A stretch of DNA of 51,796 nucleotides from Nocardia neocaledoniensis (GTDB lineage: Bacteria > Actinomycetota > Actinomycetes > Mycobacteriales > Mycobacteriaceae): the NCBI RefSeq assembly GCF_029868625.1, contig NZ_JARWOJ010000188.1, forward strand, positions 1 to 51,796, in the 5' to 3' direction. The translations under genes were made by a program, and so were the position numbers. Shown piece after piece: positions 37,286 through 45,246 of the stretch (within the stretch, counting starts at the first letter, position 1; every line of letters starts with the position of its first letter). The notes below the pieces were generated by a model, which was not told the origin of the DNA, did not search any database, and saw only the letters and a program-made list of their open reading frames with translations.

Positions 37286-37316
37286 ACCATACCCCCCTAG
37301 GGTATAAATCTGTCAA
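37286..37316 (-). promoter_or_regulatory. Promoter of the MFS gene with a second CsoR-type operator
   Basis: Minus strand TTGACA (37311-37316), a 19-base spacer and TATGGT (37286-37291). The dyad TACCCCCCTAGGGTA at 37290-37304 is identical to the one at 35810-35824. The spacer is 3 bases longer than in the copper promoter. Confidence 0.7.
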
Positions 37317-37381
37317 GACGCGAATCGAAAGGAAAATGCCCGACCCGCGTGAGGCGGATCGGGCATTCCGTGCTGCGCGAA

Positions 37382-38143
37382 TCAGGATTCGGAGCGATAC
37401 GTGATCAGTGCGACGGCGGGCGCGGAAACCACCTGCACCGGCTCGTAGCCGGCGACCCGGATGTGCGCGAAGCCGCCCTCGATGGCGATTCGCGCATCGC
37501 GCACCGTGCCGGTGGTCGCTCCGTCGGCGGTGCGCACCGTGTAGCCCTCGACCAGGGTGACGGTGTCGGCCGCCCGCCAGGTCGATGGCATGGCGGGGGG
37601 CGTGGCCGCGGCGGGTGAGACGCGGGGAAAGTCCAGCTCAGGGCGTGCGACATGATTGAAGTAGTTGGACAACACATTCAGGGCCACGTGGCCGACCGCT
37701 TCGGCCAGCTCGCCGTCGTCGACGCCGTCCTTCCGCGCCGCCGCCAGCTGTTCATCGCTTACCCGGCCGCCGGTGCGAAGGACCTCGCGAGCGAAAAGCA
37801 GTACCGCTTCGGTATGCGGATCGTCGGCGGTGGCCGCGTGCGTGGCCGCGATCGCCGCCGGTGTGAAGCCCATTTTCCGCGCGCGCATCGTGTGCGCCGA
37901 GACGCAGTACTCGCAGCCGTTGTCGCCGGCGATCAACAGGGCGAGTTGCTCGCGGGTCCGCGCGTCCAGCGCGCCTTCGCTCAACGAGTCGCGCAGTCGC
38001 AGATACCCCCGTAGGGTGGCCGGGCTGTTCGCCATCGCGGCGTAGAGATTGGGTACTCGTCCCAGCTGTCGGAGCACCTCCCCGAGGAGTTCGCGCTGTT
38101 CGGTATCCGCGGTTTCGGTGGTGACGAGGGGGAGTCGGGACAT
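37382..38143 (-). CDS. Carboxymuconolactone decarboxylase (AhpD-like) family protein
   Basis: 253 residues. AhpD-type redox site CEYCVSAH (Cys77, Cys80, His84) in an all-alpha domain (about 15-175). A C-terminal extension of about 75 residues (from about 178) is not part of the usual family and looks beta-rich. Such proteins act as alkylhydroperoxidases or reductants for peroxiredoxins. ATG with TTGGAGCG upstream. Divergent from the TetR gene, with operator-like dyads in between. Confidence 0.85.
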   Translation of the reverse strand: MSRLPLVTTETADTEQRELLGEVLRQLGRVPNLYAAMANSPATLRGYLRLRDSLSEGALDARTREQLALLIAGDNGCEYCVSAHTMRARKMGFTPAAIAATHAATADDPHTEAVLLFAREVLRTGGRVSDEQLAAARKDGVDDGELAEAVGHVALNVLSNYFNHVARPELDFPRVSPAAATPPAMPSTWRAADTVTLVEGYTVRTADGATTGTVRDARIAIEGGFAHIRVAGYEPVQVVSAPAVALITYRSES

Positions 38144-38168
38144 GGTTCGCTCCAAGGAATTCGACGAC

Positions 38169-38184
38169 GGTACTGATCGGTACC
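38169..38184. promoter_or_regulatory. TetR-type operator site 1
   Basis: GGTAC-N6-GTACC dyad, 26 bases before the start of the AhpD-like gene. Shares CGGTACTGAYCGGT with site 2, whose centre is 25 bases away. Confidence 0.55.
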
Positions 38185-38193
38185 GAATCAAAC

Positions 38194-38209
38194 GGTACTG
38201 ACCGGTTCC
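38194..38209. promoter_or_regulatory. TetR-type operator site 2
   Basis: GGTAC-N6-GTTCC, a one-mismatch copy of site 1 in the same orientation. Confidence 0.45.
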
Positions 38210-38226
38210 ATCGTGGTCAAGCGATA

Positions 38227-38255
38227 CGGTACCAGTCATTTCCGTTCTGGTACCG
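38227..38255. promoter_or_regulatory. TetR-type operator site 3 overlapping the tetR promoter
   Basis: Perfect 9-bp arms CGGTACCAG (38227-38235) and CTGGTACCG (38247-38255) with an 11-base centre. The right arm contains most of TACCGT (38251-38256), a TANNNT -10 box that ends 6 bases before the tetR ATG, so binding would block transcription of the regulator itself. Confidence 0.6.
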
Positions 38256-38262
38256 TGAGCGC

Positions 38263-38835
38263 ATGGCGACAAGGGCCAAGCAGCGGTTGCTCACCACCGC
38301 CGAGGAGTTGTTCTACGCCGAGGGCATTCGCGCCGTCGGCGTCGATCGGCTGCTCCAGGAGTCCGGCGTCGGCCGCGCCTCCTTCTACCGCCACTTCGCG
38401 AGCAAGGACGATCTCGTTGTCGCCGTCCTGGAGGACCGTGACCGGCGCTGGCTCGAATGGCTGTGCACCTCGGTCGAATCCGTCGACGACCCGGCCGCGC
38501 GCCCGCTCGCCGTCTTCACAGCGCTCGCGGAACGCTTCGCCCGCAACGATTTCCGCGGCTGCGCCTTCATCAACACGATGATCGAGGTCGCCGACCCGAC
38601 AGCGCCCGCACACCAGGTGGCCGATCGGCACAAACGTCGAGTCATCGCCTATCTCGCCGAACTCCTCACCGCCGCAGGACGATCCGATGTCGGCACCCTC
38701 GCCCCCGAGTTGGCGCTGCTCATCGACGGCGCGATCGTCACCGCCGTCCGCGAGAACTCGCCCGCCGCCGCCACCCGGGCGGCCGCCATCGCCGCCAAAA
38801 TCCTGGCCGCCGACGATCACCAGGCTCACCGGTAA
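38263..38835 (+). CDS. TetR family transcriptional regulator
   Basis: 190 residues. N-terminal TetR domain: RLLTTAEELFYAEGIRAVGVDRLLQESGVGRASFYRHFASKDDLVVAVL. The ligand-binding domain includes a FRGCAFINTMIEVAD stretch typical of one TetR subgroup. Represses divergent genes until a ligand binds; here the AhpD-like gene and itself are the likely targets through the three GGTAC dyads. No ribosome site; the -10 box TACCGT six bases upstream suggests a leaderless ATG. Ends 46 bases from the convergent hydroxylase gene. Confidence 0.9.
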   Translation: MATRAKQRLLTTAEELFYAEGIRAVGVDRLLQESGVGRASFYRHFASKDDLVVAVLEDRDRRWLEWLCTSVESVDDPAARPLAVFTALAERFARNDFRGCAFINTMIEVADPTAPAHQVADRHKRRVIAYLAELLTAAGRSDVGTLAPELALLIDGAIVTAVRENSPAAATRAAAIAAKILAADDHQAHR

Positions 38836-38881
38836 GCGATTCGCGAGAACCGACCGGAGCCTGGTGATCAGGTGTTCGGGC

Positions 38882-39607
38882 TTACTGTCCGTGCAGGTTG
38901 CGGGCCGTCGGGGAGGTGGCGACGGTGGCCGGATCGGGGGCGGTGCCGAGGAGGCGGTCGGCGGTGCCCGAGGTGGTGACCGTGAACCAGTAGTGCTCGT
39001 TCTTGTAGTGGTGGTGGCGGTGGTTGCGCCAGATCGCCCGGTAGAGCGCGTGTTCGGGCTTGTAGTCGGTGTGGATGAGGTAGTGGGTCCACTCGTAGAG
39101 CAGGCCGAGGGTGGTGATCGTCAGCAGGAAGGTCAGGCCGAGGCCGAGGCGGGGAAACGCCAGCAGGGCGATGGCGACCAGGGCGATGATCGTGTACGTC
39201 AGCGATCTGGTCGGGATGAAGACCAGCGGGATATCGCGCGGATCCGTATGGTGCGCACGGTGTTTGCTCGCCAGCTCGCTGTCGATGGTGAGCGGCCCGA
39301 GGTGCCGTGGCCGCCAGTGCAGGACGGTGACGTGGATGATCCACTCCGTCACCGGAAAGGTGCCGACGACGATCAGCGGGACCAGCGCGTCGGTGAACTG
39401 CCAGTCGCCCACCACGATTCGCGCGGCCAGCGCGGCGACGAACACCGTGGCGATCATCCAGGGCGAGGGGTGGCGGACGAACTCGCGCGCCATCTCGCCC
39501 AGTGACGCGCCACGGCGGATCGCGCGGGTGGTGCCTGCTCGGGCGGGCCGTCGGCCCCGATCGGCGTTGTCGGTATCGTGCGACGTCGTTGTCGGACGGT
39601 CATTCAT
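38882..39607 (-). CDS. Sterol desaturase / fatty acid hydroxylase family protein
   Basis: 241 residues, four to five membrane helices. Di-iron histidine clusters: HVTVLH, KHRAHH, HYLIH and NHRHHH, the eight-histidine pattern of the membrane fatty acid hydroxylase superfamily. Adds OH or a double bond to a lipid chain using O2. ATG with GAGGAA upstream. It follows the FadR-like gene by 18 bases on the same strand, so both are probably one operon under the FadR box at 40397. Confidence 0.85.
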   Translation of the reverse strand: MNDRPTTTSHDTDNADRGRRPARAGTTRAIRRGASLGEMAREFVRHPSPWMIATVFVAALAARIVVGDWQFTDALVPLIVVGTFPVTEWIIHVTVLHWRPRHLGPLTIDSELASKHRAHHTDPRDIPLVFIPTRSLTYTIIALVAIALLAFPRLGLGLTFLLTITTLGLLYEWTHYLIHTDYKPEHALYRAIWRNHRHHHYKNEHYWFTVTTSGTADRLLGTAPDPATVATSPTARNLHGQ

Positions 39608-39625
39608 AGCGATTCCTCGGGTGGA

Positions 39626-40360
39626 TCACGCCCCGTCGAGGGCGTGGATGAGAGCGGTGGTCGCCGGCCCGAGCAGTGCGCGGGCGGATTCGGCGGCCCG
39701 TTCCGGCTCGCCCGCGTCGATCGCGGCGGCCAGGTCTCGATACGCGTCACCATTGCCGACTTCGGCGGCCATGATCGGCGCGAGCGCCGCCAGCGCGGGT
39801 TCGTAGGCGGCACGCAACATGGAATACATCAGCCGGAACGCGATCGAATCCGCGAGGTCGAGGACGTGGTCCCAGAATTCGAGGGCGATGCGTTGCTGAG
39901 CGATGGGGTCGTGTTCGGCGACAAGCGATTCCACGGTGTCGTGGAGCGCGGCCAGGCCCGCCGTGACCAGCGGGCCGGTGCGGTCCGACCGGACCCGGGC
40001 GGCGGCGAGCTCGGCGATCTTGGGACCGTTGTGCCCACGCGCCTCGAGAATGCTGCGCGCCACCGCCGGATCGATCGTGTCCCCCCGGAGCAGCAACCGC
40101 GGCAGCACTTCCAGCCCCGCACTGCGCCGATAGTCGAGCACGGTGGTCGCTTCCCCCTGCCGCACCGAGACAAGCCCCGCCGCCGCCAGTCGCTGCAGTG
40201 CCTCCCGCACGGCGGGCCGGGAAACCCCCAACGCCTCGGCCAACTGCCGCTCACTCGGCAACGTACTCCCCGCCGCCAACTCCCCACCCAGCACTTCCCC
40301 GGCGATCTGCTCGAACACATCCCCGGAAACCGAGCGCTTCACCACAGGAGTCCATGCCAT
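39626..40360 (-). CDS. GntR/FadR family transcriptional regulator
   Basis: 244 residues. N-terminal GntR winged helix: FEQIAGEVLGGELAAGSTLPSERQLAEALGVSRPAVREALQRLAAAGLVSVRQGEATTVLD. The C-terminal all-alpha effector domain (about 85-235) is FadR/FCD-like. Effector expected to be an acyl-CoA or organic acid. ATG giving MAWTPVVKRS; the ribosome site is weak (GAGG one base away), so leaderless initiation is possible. Operator-like TGGTCAGACCA lies 37 bases upstream. Confidence 0.88.
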   Translation of the reverse strand: MAWTPVVKRSVSGDVFEQIAGEVLGGELAAGSTLPSERQLAEALGVSRPAVREALQRLAAAGLVSVRQGEATTVLDYRRSAGLEVLPRLLLRGDTIDPAVARSILEARGHNGPKIAELAAARVRSDRTGPLVTAGLAALHDTVESLVAEHDPIAQQRIALEFWDHVLDLADSIAFRLMYSMLRAAYEPALAALAPIMAAEVGNGDAYRDLAAAIDAGEPERAAESARALLGPATTALIHALDGA

Positions 40361-40396
40361 GCCTCGATAATCCACCCAACAGGTCAAGAGGTCAAG

Positions 40397-40407
40397 TGGT
40401 CAGACCA
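40397..40407. promoter_or_regulatory. FadR-type operator
   Basis: TGGTCAGACCA is a perfect dyad. With flanks (AAGTGGTCAGACCAGTT, 40394-40410) it differs by one base from the E. coli FadR site AACTGGTCNGACCAGTT as I recall it. Two further half-like repeats (GGTCAAG) precede it. It sits between the divergent fadR-like and vapB genes. Confidence 0.6.
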
Positions 40408-40412
40408 GTTTG

Positions 40413-40418
40413 TTGACA
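40413..40418 (+). promoter_or_regulatory. -35 element of the vapBC promoter
   Basis: TTGACA, followed 15 bases later by ATACAT as a possible -10. The direct repeat GATAC-N4-GATAC near the -10 could be the VapB binding site. The element is three bases from the FadR box. Confidence 0.4.
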
Positions 40419-40458
40419 GTGTTGGCATACTTGATACATCGGATACAGGAGGTGGGCC

Positions 40459-40692
40459 ATGACGGTAACCCAAATCGATCTGGACGACGAGGCGCTGAGC
40501 GAGGCCATGCGCCTGATGGGATCGACGACCAAGAAAGACACGGTCAATGCGGCGCTGAGGGACTATGTCCAGCGGGTCCGCCGGGTGGAGGCGGCACAAC
40601 GCCTGTTCGAACGCGGGCAGCGGGGCGAATTCGACAGCGCGGTGGCGGCACATGACGAGGCGAAAGCGCGCAATCGGACGATCGAGCCGTGA
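40459..40692 (+). CDS. vapB: VapB-type antitoxin
   Basis: 77 residues. N-terminal ribbon-helix-helix-like segment TVTQIDLDDEALSEAMRLMGSTTKKDTVNAALRDYVQRVRRVEAAQ and a C-terminal tail (DSAVAAHDEAKARNRTIEP) that would wrap the toxin. Neutralises VapC and represses its own operon. ATG with AGGAGG at good spacing. Stop overlaps the vapC start (GTGA). Confidence 0.88.
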   Translation: MTVTQIDLDDEALSEAMRLMGSTTKKDTVNAALRDYVQRVRRVEAAQRLFERGQRGEFDSAVAAHDEAKARNRTIEP

Positions 40693-41099
40693 TCCGGTAT
40701 CTGCTCGATGCGTCCGGCCTCTGGCGGCTGTTCCGCGATGCCGACCTGTTCGCCGCCTGGCAGCCCGAGATCGAGGCAGGTGCCTTCCTCATCTGTGAGG
40801 CGACTCGCGCGGAGCTGTTGTTCTCGGCGACGAGCCCCGCCGACCGCGACGAGTTGGCCGCGGACCTGGATGCCCTCTGCGCGCCCGCCGCAGTTCCCAA
40901 ATCGGCGTGGCGCTGGGTCGACACGGCGCAGTACAAACTCACCCAGCGCGGTCAGCACCGGTCAGCGGGGGTGATCGACTTGATCGTCTGTGCGACGGCA
41001 GTGCACCACGATCTGACCGTGCTGCATTCCGACGCCGACTTCGCGACGGTGAGCCGGGTCCTTCCCGAGGTCGCACAACGCGATATCCGGTCGGGATAG
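40689..41099 (+). CDS. vapC: VapC-type PIN-domain toxin ribonuclease
   Basis: 136 residues, PIN domain. Acidic active-site residues in LLDASG (Asp7), CEATRAEL (Glu42), VIDLIVCATA (Asp97) and HSDADF (Asp115/117), so the nuclease appears intact. Mg-dependent RNase that cuts tRNA or rRNA when freed from VapB. GTG start overlaps the vapB stop by four bases. Ends one base from the convergent membrane-protein gene. Confidence 0.9.
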   Translation: MIRYLLDASGLWRLFRDADLFAAWQPEIEAGAFLICEATRAELLFSATSPADRDELAADLDALCAPAAVPKSAWRWVDTAQYKLTQRGQHRSAGVIDLIVCATAVHHDLTVLHSDADFATVSRVLPEVAQRDIRSG

Positions 41100-41100
41100 C

Positions 41101-41745
41101 TCAGCTCGGGTCGGAGCCGCGGATGGCGGAGAGCCAGGTGAAGGTGGTGGCGGCGACCGTGGTGGTGCCGATGAAGGCGGTGAGGTCGCCGTTCATGACG
41201 TAGACCCAGAGGAGGCCGAAGAAGGGGGCGGCGATGGCGGGCTGGGCGTCGAGGAGGAGGCGGCGGGCGACGCCGAAGGTGGGGAGCGGGATCGGGCGGC
41301 TCGGGTTGTCGATGAGTTTGCCCGCGGGTTCGGTGGTGCGGACCCGGCCGCTGGGGTAGAAGCGGAGGTCGCCCGCCCGGATGGCGCGATCGGACAATTC
41401 CAGGTCGGTGGGTGTCAGCGCGGCCAGGTCCGGGTCGTAGAACACCGGCTGCCACACCATCCGATCCCCGCTGGTGATCTCCAACCACGACCGGCTGACC
41501 AGCCGATGCTGCTGGCGCACCCGCCGCCCACCGACCCGCCCCCGCGCGACCAGCCCACTCGGCAACAGCCCGAACGCCAGCCCCAGCTGATAGGCCGTGA
41601 ACCCCACCACCCCGACGGCGACCACGGCCAGCGCGCTCACCTGGTCCAGATCCGCGAACGGCACCCACGCGGCGATGACCGCGAGGGTGCCGCACGTGAC
41701 GAGCAGCGGATAGGTGAGCGCGCGCGCCGGGCCGGAACTCGGCAC
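41101..41745 (-). CDS. Four-helix membrane protein of unknown function
   Basis: 214 residues. Two hydrophobic helices at about 12-65, a central soluble part of about 95 residues with WLEITSGDRMVWQPVFYDPDLAAL, then two more helices near the C-terminus (AAPFFGLLWVYVMNGDLTAFIGTTTVAATTF). I recognise no family. The GTG start lies two bases after the stop of the opp solute-binding protein gene, so it is coupled to that operon and may be an accessory part of it. Confidence 0.6.
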   Translation of the reverse strand: MPSSGPARALTYPLLVTCGTLAVIAAWVPFADLDQVSALAVVAVGVVGFTAYQLGLAFGLLPSGLVARGRVGGRRVRQQHRLVSRSWLEITSGDRMVWQPVFYDPDLAALTPTDLELSDRAIRAGDLRFYPSGRVRTTEPAGKLIDNPSRPIPLPTFGVARRLLLDAQPAIAAPFFGLLWVYVMNGDLTAFIGTTTVAATTFTWLSAIRGSDPS

Positions 41746-41747
41746 AG

Positions 41748-43427
41748 TTACTTCACGAAACCGATCTTGGTGTAGTCGAGGGAAGCCAGGCCGGCCGCAC
41801 CGTAGTTCGCGAGGGTATCGCGCACCGCGATATTTCCGGCGACCTGCATCAGCGGGATGGAATGGCCTTCTTCGAAGACCTTCCGGTCGACCTGATTCGC
41901 CAGTTCGATCGCCTTGGCGGGGTCGAGCTCGGAGACGGTCTGCTCGATCAGCGCGTTGAGCTCCGGCGAACCGATGCGGCCGTAATTGCCCTGCACGTCA
42001 TCCGGGTACAGGCCGAACACCTGGGAGATGCTGCTGAGCGGGAAGGGGTCGCCGACCCAGCTCCACTGGGCCACATCGAAATTGCCCGGGATGATGTTGT
42101 CGCTGAAGAACCCGGCACCGGGCTTGGTCTCGATGTTCAGCTTCACCCCGATCTGGGCGAGATTCTGCTGGATGATCTGCGCGATATTGACCCAGGTATC
42201 GGACTGGTACATCACGTCGCGGATCTCGAGCCGACGACCGTTCTTCTCGCGCACGTCCCCGTTGAGCTTCCAGCCGAGGGCGTCGAGTTCCGCGGCCGCC
42301 GCGGTGGGGTCGAAGCCGAGGCTGTTGTCCTGATAGCCCTTCTGGCCCGCCACGTAGACGTGATTGTTGAGCGGCTTCGGTTCCTGGACCATGCCGTTCT
42401 GGATCGCGTTCGCGATGCCCTGGCGGTCGATCGCCTTCGAAATCGCCACGCGGACACCGGGTTCTTCCAGAATGGAACCCGGCGCGCCGTTGAAGGTCAG
42501 GTGCGACCACTGGTTGCTCGGTGCGCGTCGAATGGCGATGCCCGGCGTGCTGCGTGCGGTCTGGACTTCGTTGATATCGGCCAGACCGACCGCGTCGATC
42601 TCATCGTTCTGCAGAGCGGGCAATCGAGCGGCGCTGTCGAGCACGCTGAATGTGATCGTGTCGAGTTTGGGCGTCGCACCCCACCAGTTGGGATTGCGTC
42701 CCAGGACGATACGACCCTGTCCGCGGTCGACCGACTGCACGATGAATGGGCCTGCGGACGGCCCGGGTCCGTCGACCAGGCTCTTGTTGAACGCTTCCGG
42801 GCTGCTGGTCACCGACTTCGGGTAGAGGAACGAGTTCCCCGCGAACTGTCCGCGCCATTCGGCGTAATGCTGCTTGAACGTGATGACGGCCTGCCGATCG
42901 TCGACACCGCGCTCGACCTTTTCGACCCTGTCGAAACCATTGGCGTTGGCGATCAGGTAGGTCTTGTCCGCGCCGCTCTGCGCATTCGCCTGGGAGGCGA
43001 TGTCTTCCCAGGTGACCGGCGTGCCGTCCGACCACACCGCTTTCGGGTTGATCGTGTACGTCACGACCTGTTGCGGTTCGGTCGAGGTCAGCGAGACGTC
43101 GGTGAAGTAGTCGGTGTTCACCGAGAGTTCGGCGCTGGCATCGGTCGCGAAGGCCCGCGGCATTGTCGGGCGCAGGATCCCCGCGACCTCGGCATCGTTG
43201 CCGTCGATATGTTGCGCATTCCAGTTCTGCGGCAGCGCGCTGGTCGCCAACCGCAGATTTCCGCCGTCACGCAGCTCACTGACATCCTTGGGATTGATGT
43301 CATTGGTGGTGCCGAGCGCTGCCTCGCCGGTCGGCGAAGGGGTATCGCCCGAGCCACACCCGGTGGCGATCAGTCCGACGATGACCAGTGGAATCGCCAG
43401 CCGGGTGGTCATTGAACGAATCCGCAT
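41748..43427 (-). CDS. Peptide ABC transporter solute-binding lipoprotein (second copy)
   Basis: 559 residues, SBP family 5 (OppA/DppA). Lipoprotein signal with LIATGC (Cys about 23). Family sequence: TYTINPKAVWSDGTPVTWEDI, then IVLGRNPNWWG, then VAISKAIDRQGIANAI. Captures peptides or a similar ligand outside the membrane and hands them to OppBC. It is clearly paralogous to the gene just upstream: both share KPLNNH...GQKGYQDN, REK(N/D)GR(R/K)LEIRDVMYQ and the C-terminus DYTK(I/V)GFVK. ATG with AAGGAGC upstream. Confidence 0.9.
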   Translation of the reverse strand: MRIRSMTTRLAIPLVIVGLIATGCGSGDTPSPTGEAALGTTNDINPKDVSELRDGGNLRLATSALPQNWNAQHIDGNDAEVAGILRPTMPRAFATDASAELSVNTDYFTDVSLTSTEPQQVVTYTINPKAVWSDGTPVTWEDIASQANAQSGADKTYLIANANGFDRVEKVERGVDDRQAVITFKQHYAEWRGQFAGNSFLYPKSVTSSPEAFNKSLVDGPGPSAGPFIVQSVDRGQGRIVLGRNPNWWGATPKLDTITFSVLDSAARLPALQNDEIDAVGLADINEVQTARSTPGIAIRRAPSNQWSHLTFNGAPGSILEEPGVRVAISKAIDRQGIANAIQNGMVQEPKPLNNHVYVAGQKGYQDNSLGFDPTAAAAELDALGWKLNGDVREKNGRRLEIRDVMYQSDTWVNIAQIIQQNLAQIGVKLNIETKPGAGFFSDNIIPGNFDVAQWSWVGDPFPLSSISQVFGLYPDDVQGNYGRIGSPELNALIEQTVSELDPAKAIELANQVDRKVFEEGHSIPLMQVAGNIAVRDTLANYGAAGLASLDYTKIGFVK

Positions 43428-43472
43428 GGTTCGCTCCTTTCCGAGTCTTCGCTGCACGAGCTGGACGTCTGG

Positions 43473-45233
43473 CTACTTGACGAATCCGACCTTGGTGTAG
43501 TCGTAGGACGCCAGTCCAGGCGCACCGTAGTTCGCGAGGGTCTCCCGCGCCGCGACCGTACCCGCGGATTGCACGATGGGCAGGGAGAAGCCTTCCTCGA
43601 AGATCATTCGATCGGCCTTGTTCGCGAGTTCGATCGCCTTCTCCGGGTCGAGTTCGGCGATGACTTCCTTGATCAGGGCATTCAGTTCGGGCGAACCGAT
43701 ACGGCCCTTGTTGCTCAGCGGGTTCGCCGGGTCGTAGGCGTAGATCTGCGGGAGCGCGCCGAGCGGGAAAATGCTCTTCGACCAGACGAACTGAGCGATA
43801 TCGAAATTGCCGGGATCGATCACGTCGGTGAAAAGGCCGTTGCCCGGGTAGGTTTCGATGATCAGTTTCACGCCGATCGCGGCGAGGTTCTGCTGCGCGA
43901 TCTGTGCCATCTGCGTCCAGGTGTCGGCCTGGTACATCACATCGCGGATCTCGAGCTTGCGGCCGTCCTTCTCCCGGATATCACCGTTCAGTTTCCAGCC
44001 GAGCTCGTCGAGCATGCGCGCGGCCTCGGCGGGGTCGTAGGCCACCGATTGCGCGTTGTCCTGATAACCCTTCTGCCCGACGAGGAACAGATGGTTGTTC
44101 AGTGGCTTCGGGTCGCTGACGATGCCCTGCTGGGTGGCGGTGGCGATGGCCTGACGGTCGATACCCTTGGAGATCGCGATCCGCAATTTCGGGTCTTCGA
44201 GGATCGAGCCGGGCGCGCCGTTGAACGTGAAGTGCGAGAACCGGTTGGCCGGCGCCCGCCGCACCTTGATGCCGGGAGCTCCCGTCGCGGTGGTGACCTC
44301 GTCGATGCCACTGAGCCCGGTGACATCGAGTTCGTTGTTCTGCAGCGCGTTCAACCGCGCCTCGTTGGCGAGGACGCTGTAGGTGACGGTGTCCAGTTTG
44401 GGAGTGTCACCCCACCATTTCGGATTGCGGCTCAGCACGATCCGCTGCTGGGCCCGATCGATCGAGGAGATGAGGAAGGGGCCGGACGACAACGGCATCT
44501 CGTTGCGGTACATGTCCTCGAACGCCTGCGGCGTCTCGGTCAGTTGCCGGGGATACAGCGGATTGAACAGGCCCTTCCACTCCGCGTAGTGCTCGGCGAA
44601 GGTGACGATCGCCTGGCGATCGTCGACACCACGCTCCACCTTCTCGACGCTGCTGTACCCCTGGCTGGCCGCGATCTTGAAAGCCGGATCGCGCCCGCTC
44701 AGCGCACTCGCCTGGGAGCGGAGGTCTTCCCAGGTGATCGGCGAACCATCCGACCAGACGGCCTTCGGATTGATCGTGTAGACGATCTGCTGGGGATTCG
44801 TGTTGGTGAGCTGAACGTCGGTGTAGTAGTTGTGATCGATCGTGAGGTTGCCCGCGGCGTCGGAGTTGATCGAGCCCGGCAACGCCCAACCGGTGAGGTC
44901 GCTGACTTCGCCGTCGGAATCGACATGCATGCTGTTGAAGGTCGCGGGAAAGCTGGTCAGCGCCAGCCGCAGGTTGCCGCCGTCGCGGAGCCCGTCGCGC
45001 TCGACCGGGTTGATGTCGTTGACCGCGCCGATCGAACTCGACCCCGACTCGACACTGGTGTCGGAGGTGCACCCACCGAGAATCAACGCCAACGCGACGA
45101 CCGGTACGGCGACTCGGAATCCGGCTCGGCGGAGCCGGGAAGCGTAAGTGGTAGGGGTCATTTCGGTGATCCGATCTTCACGGGGTCGAACGTTGTCGAA
45201 CCGGGGGTGCCGTCGCAGTCCGGTGGTTCTCAT
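43473..45233 (-). CDS. Peptide ABC transporter solute-binding lipoprotein (first copy)
   Basis: 586 residues from the ATG at 45233, which has a strong AGGAGG site 16 bases after the upstream oppD-like stop. The signal peptide proper starts later (RLRRAGFRVAVPVVALALILGGC), so the ATG at 45161 (562 residues) is a real alternative and would give a normal lipoprotein; its ribosome site is poor. SBP family 5 domain with YTINPKAVWSDGSPITWEDL and IVLSRNPKWWG. Paralogue of the next gene, similar throughout but diverged in the ligand-contact segments as judged by eye. Confidence 0.88.
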   Translation of the reverse strand: MRTTGLRRHPRFDNVRPREDRITEMTPTTYASRLRRAGFRVAVPVVALALILGGCTSDTSVESGSSSIGAVNDINPVERDGLRDGGNLRLALTSFPATFNSMHVDSDGEVSDLTGWALPGSINSDAAGNLTIDHNYYTDVQLTNTNPQQIVYTINPKAVWSDGSPITWEDLRSQASALSGRDPAFKIAASQGYSSVEKVERGVDDRQAIVTFAEHYAEWKGLFNPLYPRQLTETPQAFEDMYRNEMPLSSGPFLISSIDRAQQRIVLSRNPKWWGDTPKLDTVTYSVLANEARLNALQNNELDVTGLSGIDEVTTATGAPGIKVRRAPANRFSHFTFNGAPGSILEDPKLRIAISKGIDRQAIATATQQGIVSDPKPLNNHLFLVGQKGYQDNAQSVAYDPAEAARMLDELGWKLNGDIREKDGRKLEIRDVMYQADTWTQMAQIAQQNLAAIGVKLIIETYPGNGLFTDVIDPGNFDIAQFVWSKSIFPLGALPQIYAYDPANPLSNKGRIGSPELNALIKEVIAELDPEKAIELANKADRMIFEEGFSLPIVQSAGTVAARETLANYGAPGLASYDYTKVGFVK

Positions 45234-45246
45234 GGCGCCTCCTGGC

